NCBI RefSeq assembly: GCF_019139675.1
Contig: NZ_CP077077.1
Location: forward strand, 3,968,001 to 4,032,000
From: Pseudomonas maumuensis
GTDB taxonomy: Bacteria; Pseudomonadota; Gammaproteobacteria; Pseudomonadales; Pseudomonadaceae
Length of the DNA stretch: 64,000 bases
Direction: 5' to 3'
Below are positions 1 through 7,790 of this stretch, piece after piece (position 1 is the stretch's first letter; every line of letters starts with the position of its first letter). Below the pieces are notes generated by a model. That model made no database searches. It was given only the letters and a program-made list of their open reading frames with translations, and was not told where the DNA came from. The position numbers and the translations under genes were made by a program.

Positions 1-70
1 AGCTAAGCAGTAATACCCAACAGTGCTGGCTCCGCCGTCACTTTCCATGGTTCCACTGCCCGGACGTATC

Positions 71-1999
71 ATGCGCAGCCGCCTGTTACAAATTGCTTCC
101 TGCCTGTTGCTGACCACCCTCGCCGCGAGCGTCGCACAGGCCGCCGACATCACCCAGCAACGTCAATACTACGACGAGGCCAAGCGCGCGCTGGCCAAGG
201 GCGACAAGGGCCCCTACCTGCGCTACGCCCAGGCGCTGCGCGATTACCCGCTCACGCCCTACCTCACCTACGACGAGCTGACTGCCCGCCTCAAGAGCGC
301 CAGCAACGAAGAGATCGAGGGCTTCCTCAAGGCCCATGGCGACCTGCCCCAGGCCAACTGGATGAAACTGCGCTGGTTGCGCTGGCTGGCCGAGCGCGGT
401 GAATGGAACACCTTCACCCGCTATTACGACCCCAAGCTGAACTTCACCGAACTGGACTGCCTCAACGGCCAGTACCAGCTCTCCCACGGCCAGCGCGCCG
501 AAGGCTTCGCCAACGCCGAAAAATTGTGGAACGTCGGCAAATCCCAGCCCACGGCCTGCGACACCCTGTTCGCCATGTGGGCCGCCGAAGGCCAGCTGAC
601 CGAGGCCAAGCGCTGGCAGCGCGCGAAGCTTGCGGCACAGGCGCGCAACTACGGCCTGGCCAACAACCTGGTGAAAACCCTCACCACCCTCGCCCCCCAG
701 GGCAAGCTGCTGATCGACGTGGCGCAGAAGCCCGAGCTGCTCAACCAGCCTTCGCGCTTCACACCGGTCAACGAGGCCATGTCCGACGTGGTCAGCCTGG
801 GGCTTCGCCGCCTGGCCCGGCAAAATCCGGAGCAGGCCATGGCGTTGCTCGACGATTATGCCCAGCGCATGCACTTCTCCCGCGACGAGAAGGTCGCCAT
901 CGCCCGCGAGATCGGCCTGACCCTGGCTCGCCGCTACGACCCGCGCGCCCTCGACCTGATGACCCGCTACGACCCGGAACTGCGCGACAACACCGTCAGT
1001 GAATGGCGCCTGCGCCTGCTGCTGCGCCTAGCCCGTTGGGAAGAAGCCTACGAACTGACCAAGCGCCTGCCCCAGGACCTGGCCAGCAGCAACCGCTGGA
1101 AGTACTGGCAGGCGCGTAGCCTGGAGCTGGCCCAGCCGAACAACCCGCAGGTCCCGCTGCTGTACAAGACCGTCGCCCGCGAGCGTGATTTCTATGGCTT
1201 CCTCGCCGCCGACCGGGCGCAGACGCCCTATCAGCTGAACAACAAGCCGCTGGCGCTGAGCCAGGCGCTGACCAACAAGGTCCGCAACACCCCCGGCATC
1301 CGTCGCGCACTGGAATTCCACGCCCGTGGCCAGATCGTCGAAGGGCGCCGCGAGTGGTACCACGTCAGCCGCCACTTCAACCGTGACGAGATGGTCGCCC
1401 AGGCCCGCCTGGCCTACGACATGCGCTGGTACTTCCCGGCCATCCGCACCATCAGCCAGGCCCAGTACTGGGACGACCTGGATATCCGCTTCCCGATGGC
1501 CCACCGCGATACCCTGGTGCGCGAGGCCAAAGTGCGCGGCCTGCATTCGAGCTGGGTGTTCGCCATCACCCGCCAGGAGAGCGCCTTCATGGAAGACGCC
1601 CGCTCCAGCGTCGGCGCCAGCGGCCTGATGCAGCTGATGCCGGGCACCGCCAAGGAAACCGCGCGCAAGTTCAGCATCCCGCTGGCGTCACCGGCCCAGG
1701 TCTTCAACCCGGACAAGAACATCCAGCTCGGCGCCGCCTACCTGAGCCAGGTACACAGCCAGTTCAATGGTAACCGCGTGCTGGCCTCGGCCGCCTACAA
1801 CGCAGGCCCCGGGCGTGTACGTCAGTGGCTCAAGGGCGCCAAGCACCTGAGCTTCGATGTGTGGGTCGAATCGATTCCGTTCGACGAGACGCGCCAGTAC
1901 GTGCAGAACGTCCTGTCGTATTCGGTCATCTATGGGCAGAAGCTCAATTCACCGCAGCCGCTGGTGGATTGGCATGAGCGGTATTTCGACGATATGTGA
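71..1999 (+). CDS. slt: Soluble lytic murein transglycosylase
   Basis: Periplasmic enzyme that cleaves the MurNAc-GlcNAc bond of peptidoglycan and forms 1,6-anhydromuropeptides, working in wall turnover. The product is 642 residues, close to E. coli Slt70. Residues 1-24 form a signal peptide ending at a VAQA-like site. A long alpha-helical superhelix follows, and the SLT catalytic domain occupies about residues 485-620. E503 in the RQESAF motif is the predicted catalytic glutamate, and the GLMQLMPGTA and AAYNAGPGR motifs are intact. An upstream in-frame start at 23 would put 16 residues before the signal peptide, so the ATG at 71 is preferred. It stands alone and converges with the MOSC gene. 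Identity is well supported by motifs, length and domain order. Confidence 0.95.
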   Translation: MRSRLLQIASCLLLTTLAASVAQAADITQQRQYYDEAKRALAKGDKGPYLRYAQALRDYPLTPYLTYDELTARLKSASNEEIEGFLKAHGDLPQANWMKLRWLRWLAERGEWNTFTRYYDPKLNFTELDCLNGQYQLSHGQRAEGFANAEKLWNVGKSQPTACDTLFAMWAAEGQLTEAKRWQRAKLAAQARNYGLANNLVKTLTTLAPQGKLLIDVAQKPELLNQPSRFTPVNEAMSDVVSLGLRRLARQNPEQAMALLDDYAQRMHFSRDEKVAIAREIGLTLARRYDPRALDLMTRYDPELRDNTVSEWRLRLLLRLARWEEAYELTKRLPQDLASSNRWKYWQARSLELAQPNNPQVPLLYKTVARERDFYGFLAADRAQTPYQLNNKPLALSQALTNKVRNTPGIRRALEFHARGQIVEGRREWYHVSRHFNRDEMVAQARLAYDMRWYFPAIRTISQAQYWDDLDIRFPMAHRDTLVREAKVRGLHSSWVFAITRQESAFMEDARSSVGASGLMQLMPGTAKETARKFSIPLASPAQVFNPDKNIQLGAAYLSQVHSQFNGNRVLASAAYNAGPGRVRQWLKGAKHLSFDVWVESIPFDETRQYVQNVLSYSVIYGQKLNSPQPLVDWHERYFDDM

Positions 2000-2079
2000 T
2001 CGTTCGCCGAGGGCGCTGCAGCGCCTATGAGATCAAGCGCCGCGCGAGCGGCGCTCGATCTATCGCCCAGCACCTTGCC

Positions 2080-2883
2080 TTACTCAATAACCTCAACCGC
2101 CATCCCCACCTTCAGTTCCCCCTCGCCATCCACCGCCAGGTTCTGACCAAACAGCACATCCCCTTCTTTCTCGCGGAACGTCTTGAGCGTGGTCAACGGC
2201 TCACGGTCCGGGCTGCGTTCGCCCGTGGCGGGATCGAGAGTGGTGAGGATGCAGCGCACGCTCGGCTTGAGCACACGGAAGGTCATGTCGCCAATACGAA
2301 TGCGCTTCCAACGGTCTTCGGCAAAGGCCTCGGCCCCCTCGACCACAAGGTTCGGGCGAAAGCGCAACATCTCCATGGGGCGCCCCACACGGCTGCTCAA
2401 CTCATCCAGCGAGGCTTGGCCGATCAACAGCAGTGGAAAACCATCGGGAAAGGCTGCCCGGTCACTGTTGAGGCCGTAGCCGCTTGGCAGGTAGCGGGCC
2501 CGCTGCTCGGGGCAGTACACCAGCCTTACCGCCTTGCCCAGAAGCTCGCTGAGCCAGGCCGCGGCGGCATCGCCGGCATCGGGCACGCGCAAGGTGTCGC
2601 GCCAGATGGTCACGCCACGCAGGGAATTGTCAGCGTGCGGTACCGGCACCTCCAAGGGCGCTTGCCCCGGCGCCTGGAGCAGCAGTTGGCCCTGCTCGCC
2701 ATAACTGGCACTGATCTGCCCCAGCCGGGGCCAAGCGCGCTGGGTCAGAAAGCGGCCATTCTCTTGCTCCACCACCAGCCAGCGCCGGTCACCGTCAAGG
2801 CCCAGATTGCCGACCATGGACGCCTGCAGGCGCTGGGCCTGGGCCGATTTCACCGGGTACCGATACAACGCACTCAGAAACAT
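2080..2883 (-). CDS. MOSC domain protein (YcbX-like, no ferredoxin domain)
   Basis: MOSC proteins bind molybdenum or sulfur-carrier groups; E. coli YcbX takes part in reduction of N-hydroxylated compounds. The 267-residue product has the N-terminal MOSC beta-barrel (start of the type MFLSALYRYPVKS, residues 1-120) and the C-terminal MOSC domain (about 125-265, with a conserved CILTTLD segment supplying the Cys). It ends before the 2Fe-2S ferredoxin domain present in E. coli YcbX, so electrons would have to come from another protein. The ATG at 2883 is chosen because an AAGGTGG ribosome site lies just upstream; a GTG at 2892 is possible. It converges with slt and lies 55 bp downstream of cheV on the same strand. 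The substrate is unknown. Confidence 0.85.
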   Translation of the reverse strand: MFLSALYRYPVKSAQAQRLQASMVGNLGLDGDRRWLVVEQENGRFLTQRAWPRLGQISASYGEQGQLLLQAPGQAPLEVPVPHADNSLRGVTIWRDTLRVPDAGDAAAAWLSELLGKAVRLVYCPEQRARYLPSGYGLNSDRAAFPDGFPLLLIGQASLDELSSRVGRPMEMLRFRPNLVVEGAEAFAEDRWKRIRIGDMTFRVLKPSVRCILTTLDPATGERSPDREPLTTLKTFREKEGDVLFGQNLAVDGEGELKVGMAVEVIE

Positions 2884-2938
2884 CCCTGCCACCTTGCGCC
2901 AGTCAAAATACCAAGCTTATACCGGACCGGTGCCGCCG

Positions 2939-3874
2939 TTACACCGTGGCGTGGTCCAAGCTCAGGCGTTGACGCACCACATCCACCAGGCGATCGGGCT
3001 GGAACTTGGAAAGGAAGTTGTCGCAACCGACCTTCTTGACCATGGACTCGTTGAAACTGCCCGACAGCGAAGTGTGCAGCACCACATAGAGACCACGCAG
3101 GCGCGGGTCGTTGCGGATTTCGGTGGTCAGCCGGTAACCATCCATCTCGGGCATCTCGGCATCGGTGAAGACCATCAGCAACTTCTCGCAGACGTTCTCC
3201 CCGGCGTCCGCCCAGCCCTTGAGCAGGCGCAGGGCCTTGAGGCCGTCGCTGGCCACGTGCAGCTTCACCCCCAATTGCGACAGCGTGTCGCGCAACTGCG
3301 CCAGGGCCACGGTGGAGTCGTCCACCAACAGCACCTCACGGCCACGGGCGCGGGCCAGCACCGGGTCTTCGAGCTTGTCGCGGGAGACCTTGGCATTGTA
3401 GGGCACGATCTCGGCCAGCACTTTTTCCACATCGATGACTTCCACCAACTGCTCGTCGACCTTGGTGATCGCCGTGAGGTAGTGCTGGCGACCGGCGCTG
3501 GCCGGCGGTGGCATGATGGCTTCCCAGTTCATATTGACGATACGATCCACCCCCCCCACCAGGAACGCCTGCACCGAACGGTTGTATTCGGTGACGATGA
3601 TGGTGCTGTTCGGCCCCGGCTGCAGTGGACGCATGCCGATCGCTTGGGACAGGTCGATGACCGGCAGCGTTTGGCCGCGCAGGTTGACCACGCCGCAAAC
3701 GAAGGAATGGCGCTGCGGCATAAGGGTCAGCTTGGGCAGTTGCAGCACCTCCTGGACCTTGAACACGTTGATGGCGAACAACTGTCGGCCAGCCAGGCGG
3801 AACATGAGGATTTCCAGGCGGTTCTCACCCACCAGTTGCGTGCGTTGGTCTACCGTGTCGAGAATGCCAGCCAT
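2939..3874 (-). CDS. cheV: Chemotaxis coupling protein CheV
   Basis: CheV couples chemoreceptors to CheA and can itself be phosphorylated, tuning adaptation. The 311-residue product has an N-terminal CheW-like domain (about 10-160; RLAGRQ, GVVNLRGQTLPVIDL) and a C-terminal receiver domain (about 175-305) with VLLVDDS acidic residues, the phosphoacceptor in FTDAEMPEMDG and a K in the LSKF segment. An upstream start at 3967 would add 31 residues lacking CheW homology and run into the promoter. The ATG at 3874 follows a GGGGG ribosome site. A FliA-type promoter stands 47 bp upstream, so expression should follow the flagellar cascade. Confidence 0.93.
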   Translation of the reverse strand: MAGILDTVDQRTQLVGENRLEILMFRLAGRQLFAINVFKVQEVLQLPKLTLMPQRHSFVCGVVNLRGQTLPVIDLSQAIGMRPLQPGPNSTIIVTEYNRSVQAFLVGGVDRIVNMNWEAIMPPPASAGRQHYLTAITKVDEQLVEVIDVEKVLAEIVPYNAKVSRDKLEDPVLARARGREVLLVDDSTVALAQLRDTLSQLGVKLHVASDGLKALRLLKGWADAGENVCEKLLMVFTDAEMPEMDGYRLTTEIRNDPRLRGLYVVLHTSLSGSFNESMVKKVGCDNFLSKFQPDRLVDVVRQRLSLDHATV

Positions 3875-3920
3875 TGGAAGCCCCCAGGCGTGAGTCGGGA
3901 AAAAGTGAATGCATCCCCCT

Positions 3921-3947
3921 GTATCGGCGGACACGGACGCAGCTTGA
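3921..3947 (-). promoter_or_regulatory. FliA (sigma-28) promoter of cheV
   Basis: Read on the minus strand, the sequence is TCAAGCTG, an 11-base spacer, then GCCGATAC. This matches the flagellar sigma-28 consensus (TAAAGTTT-N11-GCCGATAA, often TCAAG in pseudomonads) with exact spacing. It sits 47 bp before the cheV start. The aer gene in this window has the same layout. Confidence 0.8.
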
Positions 3948-4209
3948 CCCCTGATGGAAAAAGCCATGCAGGGTGATTGATATCACTTTACCATCATGCT
4001 TTACTGCTGCCACATCCCGCCACGCCCATCGCTCGCAACGAACGACCCGCCTGAAACCGCATCAGGGAAACCCCTAGTAGCAATCGGGTGCAACCTGATG
4101 TTCGCAATATCCATTAGCCATTAATGTGACGCCATTCTCACTGCATGAACGGAGTCAGGCTTTTGCGAGCGATCATCTTGGTACGGCCAATCCCTGACGA
4201 CGGGGCGCC
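3948..4209. other. Divergent intergenic gap, no gene seen
   Basis: The rest of the 335-base gap between cheV and the Hpt-like gene is moderately AT-rich and holds no convincing ORF, terminator or RNA. It probably carries the promoter of the rightward Hpt-like gene, but no strong sigma-70 or FliA match could be assigned to that strand. Confidence 0.4.
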
Positions 4210-4725
4210 ATGATGGATAGCACTCCACTGCACAACGCCGCCGTGGCGGCTTTTCTGCAGGACGCACAGGTCCTGCTGGCCAGGTCCCAGGAATGCCTGC
4301 AGCACTTGGAACTCATCACCAACGATCCGGATGCCTGCCACAGCCTCAACGCGGCGCTCGACACCCTCGCCCGGCGAGCAATCGCGCTCGGCCTGCATGA
4401 GGTGGCCCACCATACCCTGGCCCTGCAACGTCTCATCGCACCCGCTTGCGCCCAGCAGCACCTGCACGGCGACAGCCTGTCCGCGCTTGCTGCCTGCCTG
4501 ACCCTGCTGGACTGGCAATTGGAACTGCTAGACCCGCAAACCGGCCGCCTGGACATGGACACCGAGGAACAACGACACCTGCTGACAGAGCTCGCCATCA
4601 CCCTGGGCCAACCCGCTTCGCAACTGTGTGCCGACTGCCAGGAAAGCGGCGTGTCATGCGCCCACCCTCACGCCCAAGGCGCATCAGTGGAGCAAAGCCA
4701 CGCCGCAGCCGACCGCCAACATTAA
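4210..4725 (+). CDS. Hpt-like protein lacking the phosphoacceptor His
   Basis: The 171-residue product is not recognised by name. Residues 10-80 look like a histidine phosphotransfer helical bundle of the CheA P1 type: a FLQDA.VLLARSQECLQHLE helix, an LNAAL helix and an LGLHEVAHH helix. Where Hpt proteins carry the HTLKG phosphorylation motif, this one reads DTLAR, with D51 in place of His and no following Lys. A C-terminal extension carries C140, C143, C150, H152 and H154, which could bind a metal. It is divergent from cheV and 331 bp upstream of a histidine kinase gene. It may be a scaffold or inhibitor in signalling. The start could also be the second ATG at 4213; a GGGGC tract precedes both. 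Confidence 0.6.
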   Translation: MMDSTPLHNAAVAAFLQDAQVLLARSQECLQHLELITNDPDACHSLNAALDTLARRAIALGLHEVAHHTLALQRLIAPACAQQHLHGDSLSALAACLTLLDWQLELLDPQTGRLDMDTEEQRHLLTELAITLGQPASQLCADCQESGVSCAHPHAQGASVEQSHAAADRQH

Positions 4726-5056
4726 CCCGACTAATTGCGCGGCAACTAAGCCCACCCAGCGTGCAACTTGCAAAGTTCGGAAAGTTTTTCCCGGATGTTT
4801 TTGGCGGATGGCTTTTAGTTACTCAATGTGAGCTGGGAAACATCTTTTAATAATGGCACTATGCTAGTCAGCGCCTCGCCCGCCAGGTCCGCCACAGCCC
4901 GGAAAACCCGAGGCTTCAAGCAGTTATCCCCCCGCGACCAAATTCAATCAAAGTGATAACATGCGCACACTCGAACATGCGCGCCCTGAATATCGGGCGA
5001 TTGGATGCGTGCCCAATGCTTGATTGAACGCGCGGCACCAGAACCTCTGGCCAGGC
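4726..5056. other. Intergenic gap upstream of the sensor kinase
   Basis: This 331-base gap has an AT-rich block around 4780-4870, including the element CTATGCTAG near 4860, which could be a sigma-70 -10 region. No clear terminator after the Hpt-like gene, no RNA gene and no convincing small ORF were found. Confidence 0.35.
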
Positions 5057-5998
5057 ATGTGCAATGCCCTCAACTGCAATAACTCAGTGGCTTCCCTATC
5101 TATGCTCCCACGCTTGAAGTTTCTCCAGCGTTGCCGCTCCAGAGTTGCCCTGCTCCGCTGGACGACCACGCTGCTGTGCTTGGCATCACTGGCAGCGAAC
5201 CTGGTGGTGTACCTGCGTACCCTGCCATTGTCAGCCAGCCTGCTGATGCTCCAGTTGCTGGCGATGATCGGCGTGGGCTGGCACCTTCGCCATTGGGCGC
5301 GCTCGATCAGCCTGCGCCCAGCGGAACTGGCAACGCGCATGCTCAAGGTGCAGGAAAGTGAGCGCCAACGCCTGAGTCGTGAACTGCATGACGATATCGG
5401 CCAGCTGCTGACCGCCGCCAAGCTTCAGGTCGACTGGCTGCAACGCCGCGTGCCGGCCGAACTGCAGGAGCACTGCGCTACCTTGCGCAGCACCCTGGAC
5501 CACACCCTGGGCAACGTGCGTGACGTTTCGACCATTCTCAACCCTCGGCAACTGGCCAGCCTGGGCCTGGAGGCGAGCCTGCGCGCGCATTTGCTGCGCA
5601 CTTTGGAAAACACCGACGTACATTGGAGCCTGGAGTGCAACCAACGCCTGGGCGGCATCAGCGAAGAGGTGGCCATGGCGGCGTTTCGCATCACCCAGGA
5701 GGCGGTTACCAACATGCTCCGCCACGCACACGCACGCAACCTGGTGGTCCGCCTGCAGCGGACCTCGGCCGGCCTTGCCTTGTCGATCCAGGATGACGGT
5801 GGCGGCTTCGTGCCGGCCCAGGCGCCTGCGCAGAGTGGCCTGCGCGGCATGGCCGGCATGCAGGAGCGAGTGACCGCCCTGCAGGGCAGCTTGACCATCA
5901 CCAGCCAGCCCGGTCAGGGCACCCGGATCGACGCCCTCTTCCCATGGCCACCCCGCAACCAAGAACGCGCCAGGACCCCTGCTTCCGATGACCTGTAA
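5057..5998 (+). CDS. NarX/UhpB-type sensor histidine kinase with membrane-only sensor
   Basis: Inner-membrane kinase predicted to phosphorylate the overlapping downstream regulator. Two hydrophobic segments near the N-terminus are separated by only a few residues (ending and starting around YLRTLPLSAS), so there is no periplasmic sensing domain and the signal may be read within the membrane. The HisKA_3 dimerisation domain carries H111 in the RELHDDIGQ motif. The HATPase domain shows the QEAVTN N box, the DDGGGF G1 box and an SGLRGM G2 box, ending near residue 300. The start is uncertain: TTG 5024, ATG 5057 and ATG 5102 are all in frame and none has a strong ribosome site. It overlaps the regulator gene by 11 bases. 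Confidence 0.88.
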   Translation: MCNALNCNNSVASLSMLPRLKFLQRCRSRVALLRWTTTLLCLASLAANLVVYLRTLPLSASLLMLQLLAMIGVGWHLRHWARSISLRPAELATRMLKVQESERQRLSRELHDDIGQLLTAAKLQVDWLQRRVPAELQEHCATLRSTLDHTLGNVRDVSTILNPRQLASLGLEASLRAHLLRTLENTDVHWSLECNQRLGGISEEVAMAAFRITQEAVTNMLRHAHARNLVVRLQRTSAGLALSIQDDGGGFVPAQAPAQSGLRGMAGMQERVTALQGSLTITSQPGQGTRIDALFPWPPRNQERARTPASDDL

Positions 5999-6647
5999 TC
6001 TATTGCTGGTGGACGACCACTCCCTGATTCGTGCAGGTGTCAGGGCACTGGTATCGGACATTCCCGGCTACACCGTGATTGGCGAAGCCGACGATGGCGG
6101 CCAACTGCTGGAACACGTCCTGCGCCTCGCGCCGGACATCGTCCTGCTGGACATTTCCATGCGCTCGACCAGCGGCCTGGATGCCCTGACGCAATTGCGT
6201 GCAAACGGCTGCCTCTGCAAAGTCCTGATCCTGTCGATGCACACCGACCCTGAGATGATCATGCGCGCCCTGGAAAGCGGCGCCCATGGCTACCTGCTCA
6301 AGGACACCACGGCTACCGAGCTGGAACAAGCGTTGACCGCCCTGCGCAACGAAGAGCGCTATCTCAGCCCGGCCATCGCCCACACGGTGATCAACCAGGC
6401 GTTGTTGCGCGCCCAGAGTGGCCGTCAGCCAAGCAACGATGGCCATAACCTGACCGCCCGCCAACTGGAAATCCTGCGTCTGATCGTGCGCGGCAAATCG
6501 ACCCGGGAAATCGCGAGCGGCCTGGGCCTGTCGATCAAAACCGTGGAAACCCATCGTTCGCAGATCATGAAGCGCCTGCAGATCTACGACGTGGCGGGCC
6601 TGGTGCTGTTCGCCGTGCGCGAGAAGATCATCAGCCTGGACGACTGA
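5988..6647 (+). CDS. NarL/FixJ-family response regulator
   Basis: A 219-residue DNA-binding regulator and the likely partner of the preceding kinase. The receiver domain (about 1-120) has DD acidic residues in LLVDDHS, a phosphoacceptor Asp in VLLDISM, and the conserved Thr/Ser and Lys positions in LILSMHT and YLLKDTT. The LuxR-type helix-turn-helix (about 150-215) contains LTARQLEILRLIVRGKST and SIKTVETHRS. Its start lies inside the end of the kinase gene, so the two are translationally coupled. It ends 17 bases inside the convergent lipid kinase gene. The target genes cannot be deduced from the window. Confidence 0.92.
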   Translation: MTCNLLLVDDHSLIRAGVRALVSDIPGYTVIGEADDGGQLLEHVLRLAPDIVLLDISMRSTSGLDALTQLRANGCLCKVLILSMHTDPEMIMRALESGAHGYLLKDTTATELEQALTALRNEERYLSPAIAHTVINQALLRAQSGRQPSNDGHNLTARQLEILRLIVRGKSTREIASGLGLSIKTVETHRSQIMKRLQIYDVAGLVLFAVREKIISLDD

Positions 6648-7518
6648 GCAACGGCGAGTTCGCCGGTAAATGCACGCGCAACGCCCTGGGTACCGCCTCG
6701 AAGCGCAGGCTGGTCGCTTGCAGGGGCTCACCGTCGAGGTTCATGTCCAGTCCCTGGGCGCCCTTGATCTCCACCCACGGCAAGCGGGCGCGCACGAACA
6801 ACCCTTCACCGGCCAGCAGATCACGCAGGGCCCCCGCCATCTCCTGGGGTGCCGGCAGGATACCAACGTCCAACAGGCCATCGTCCACACTCGCCTCCGG
6901 GCACAACACGTGCCCGCCACCGGCCTGGCGACCATTGCCGATCCCCAGCGCCAGCAACTCGCCCTGCCACTGGAAGTCTGGGCCCAGCAGCTCGACCGAG
7001 GCGGCCTGCAGCTCGCTGAAACGCGACAAACCGGTGAACAGGTAGGCCGCCGCGCCGAGTACCTTCTTCAGGTCTTCGGAGGTATTGGCGGTGACCTGGC
7101 TTCCGAATCCGCCAGTGGCCATGTTCAGGAACAGCTGGTCACCCACCCGGCCCAGGTCGATCGACCGCGCCGGCACCTCTAGCAGCGCCAGGGCCGCTTG
7201 CGGCTCAAGAGGCACACCGGCCGCCTTGGCGAAGTCGTTGGCCGTGCCCAGCGGCAGCAGCGCCAGGCTGGCCTGGGTAGCCGCCAGCCCCATGGCTTCG
7301 GCCACATCCCGCAGCGTGCCATCACCACCCCCGGCCACCACGTGCCCATAGCCCGCCGCCAGCGCTTCGCCGACCAGGCGCCGAGCATCACCGCCTTCCC
7401 AGGTCAGGCGCACATCCAACGTCCAGCCACGCTCACGCAATTGGCCCACCGCGGCGCGTACGTCTTCGTTGACGGCCTGCTTGCCATGCAGGATCAGCAA
7501 TGCCTTGCGTTCGCTCAT
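6631..7518 (-). CDS. yegS: YegS-like lipid/diacylglycerol kinase
   Basis: Cytoplasmic kinase of the DAGK catalytic family that phosphorylates lipid substrates such as phosphatidylglycerol or diacylglycerol. The 295-residue product contains the GGGDGTLRDVAEA nucleotide-binding motif, the LPLGTANDFAKA motif and the NMATGGFGS motif, followed by the C-terminal beta-sandwich with a DDGLLDV element. The ATG at 7518 follows a GGGAGGGTGAT ribosome site. An upstream in-frame start at 7620 would add 34 residues foreign to the family. It converges with the response regulator with a 17-base overlap. The physiological lipid substrate is not predictable. Confidence 0.9.
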   Translation of the reverse strand: MSERKALLILHGKQAVNEDVRAAVGQLRERGWTLDVRLTWEGGDARRLVGEALAAGYGHVVAGGGDGTLRDVAEAMGLAATQASLALLPLGTANDFAKAAGVPLEPQAALALLEVPARSIDLGRVGDQLFLNMATGGFGSQVTANTSEDLKKVLGAAAYLFTGLSRFSELQAASVELLGPDFQWQGELLALGIGNGRQAGGGHVLCPEASVDDGLLDVGILPAPQEMAGALRDLLAGEGLFVRARLPWVEIKGAQGLDMNLDGEPLQATSLRFEAVPRALRVHLPANSPLLSRPG

Positions 7519-7790
7519 ATCACCCTCCCCGAAAATACCCAGAAATGCCCTACAGCAATCTCGACCGCCCGCGCGCGCAGATTGCTGCATGCGCCGTCCA
7601 AAAACCGCCACTCCTGACAATCACCATTGAAAGCCGATCGGTTCAGGCGCATCATTCGACAATTATTTGGCCTTCACGGAAGATGACGCCAGGAAAAGTC
7701 ATTTTATTGACTTTGTGCCGCCAGACGCCTGACAGGTCGTGATTCCCTTGCATTGCGCTGCCCACAGCGCCCCGATCCGAGGTTGTGACT

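Noticed and set aside
86..874. Long minus-strand open frame inside slt
   Set aside because: It is antisense to a well-supported gene and arises from high GC at third positions; it has no motifs and no ribosome site.
2807..3976. 389-codon plus-strand frame opposite cheV
   Set aside because: It is the shadow of cheV, with repetitive His/Gln/Leu composition and no recognisable domain.
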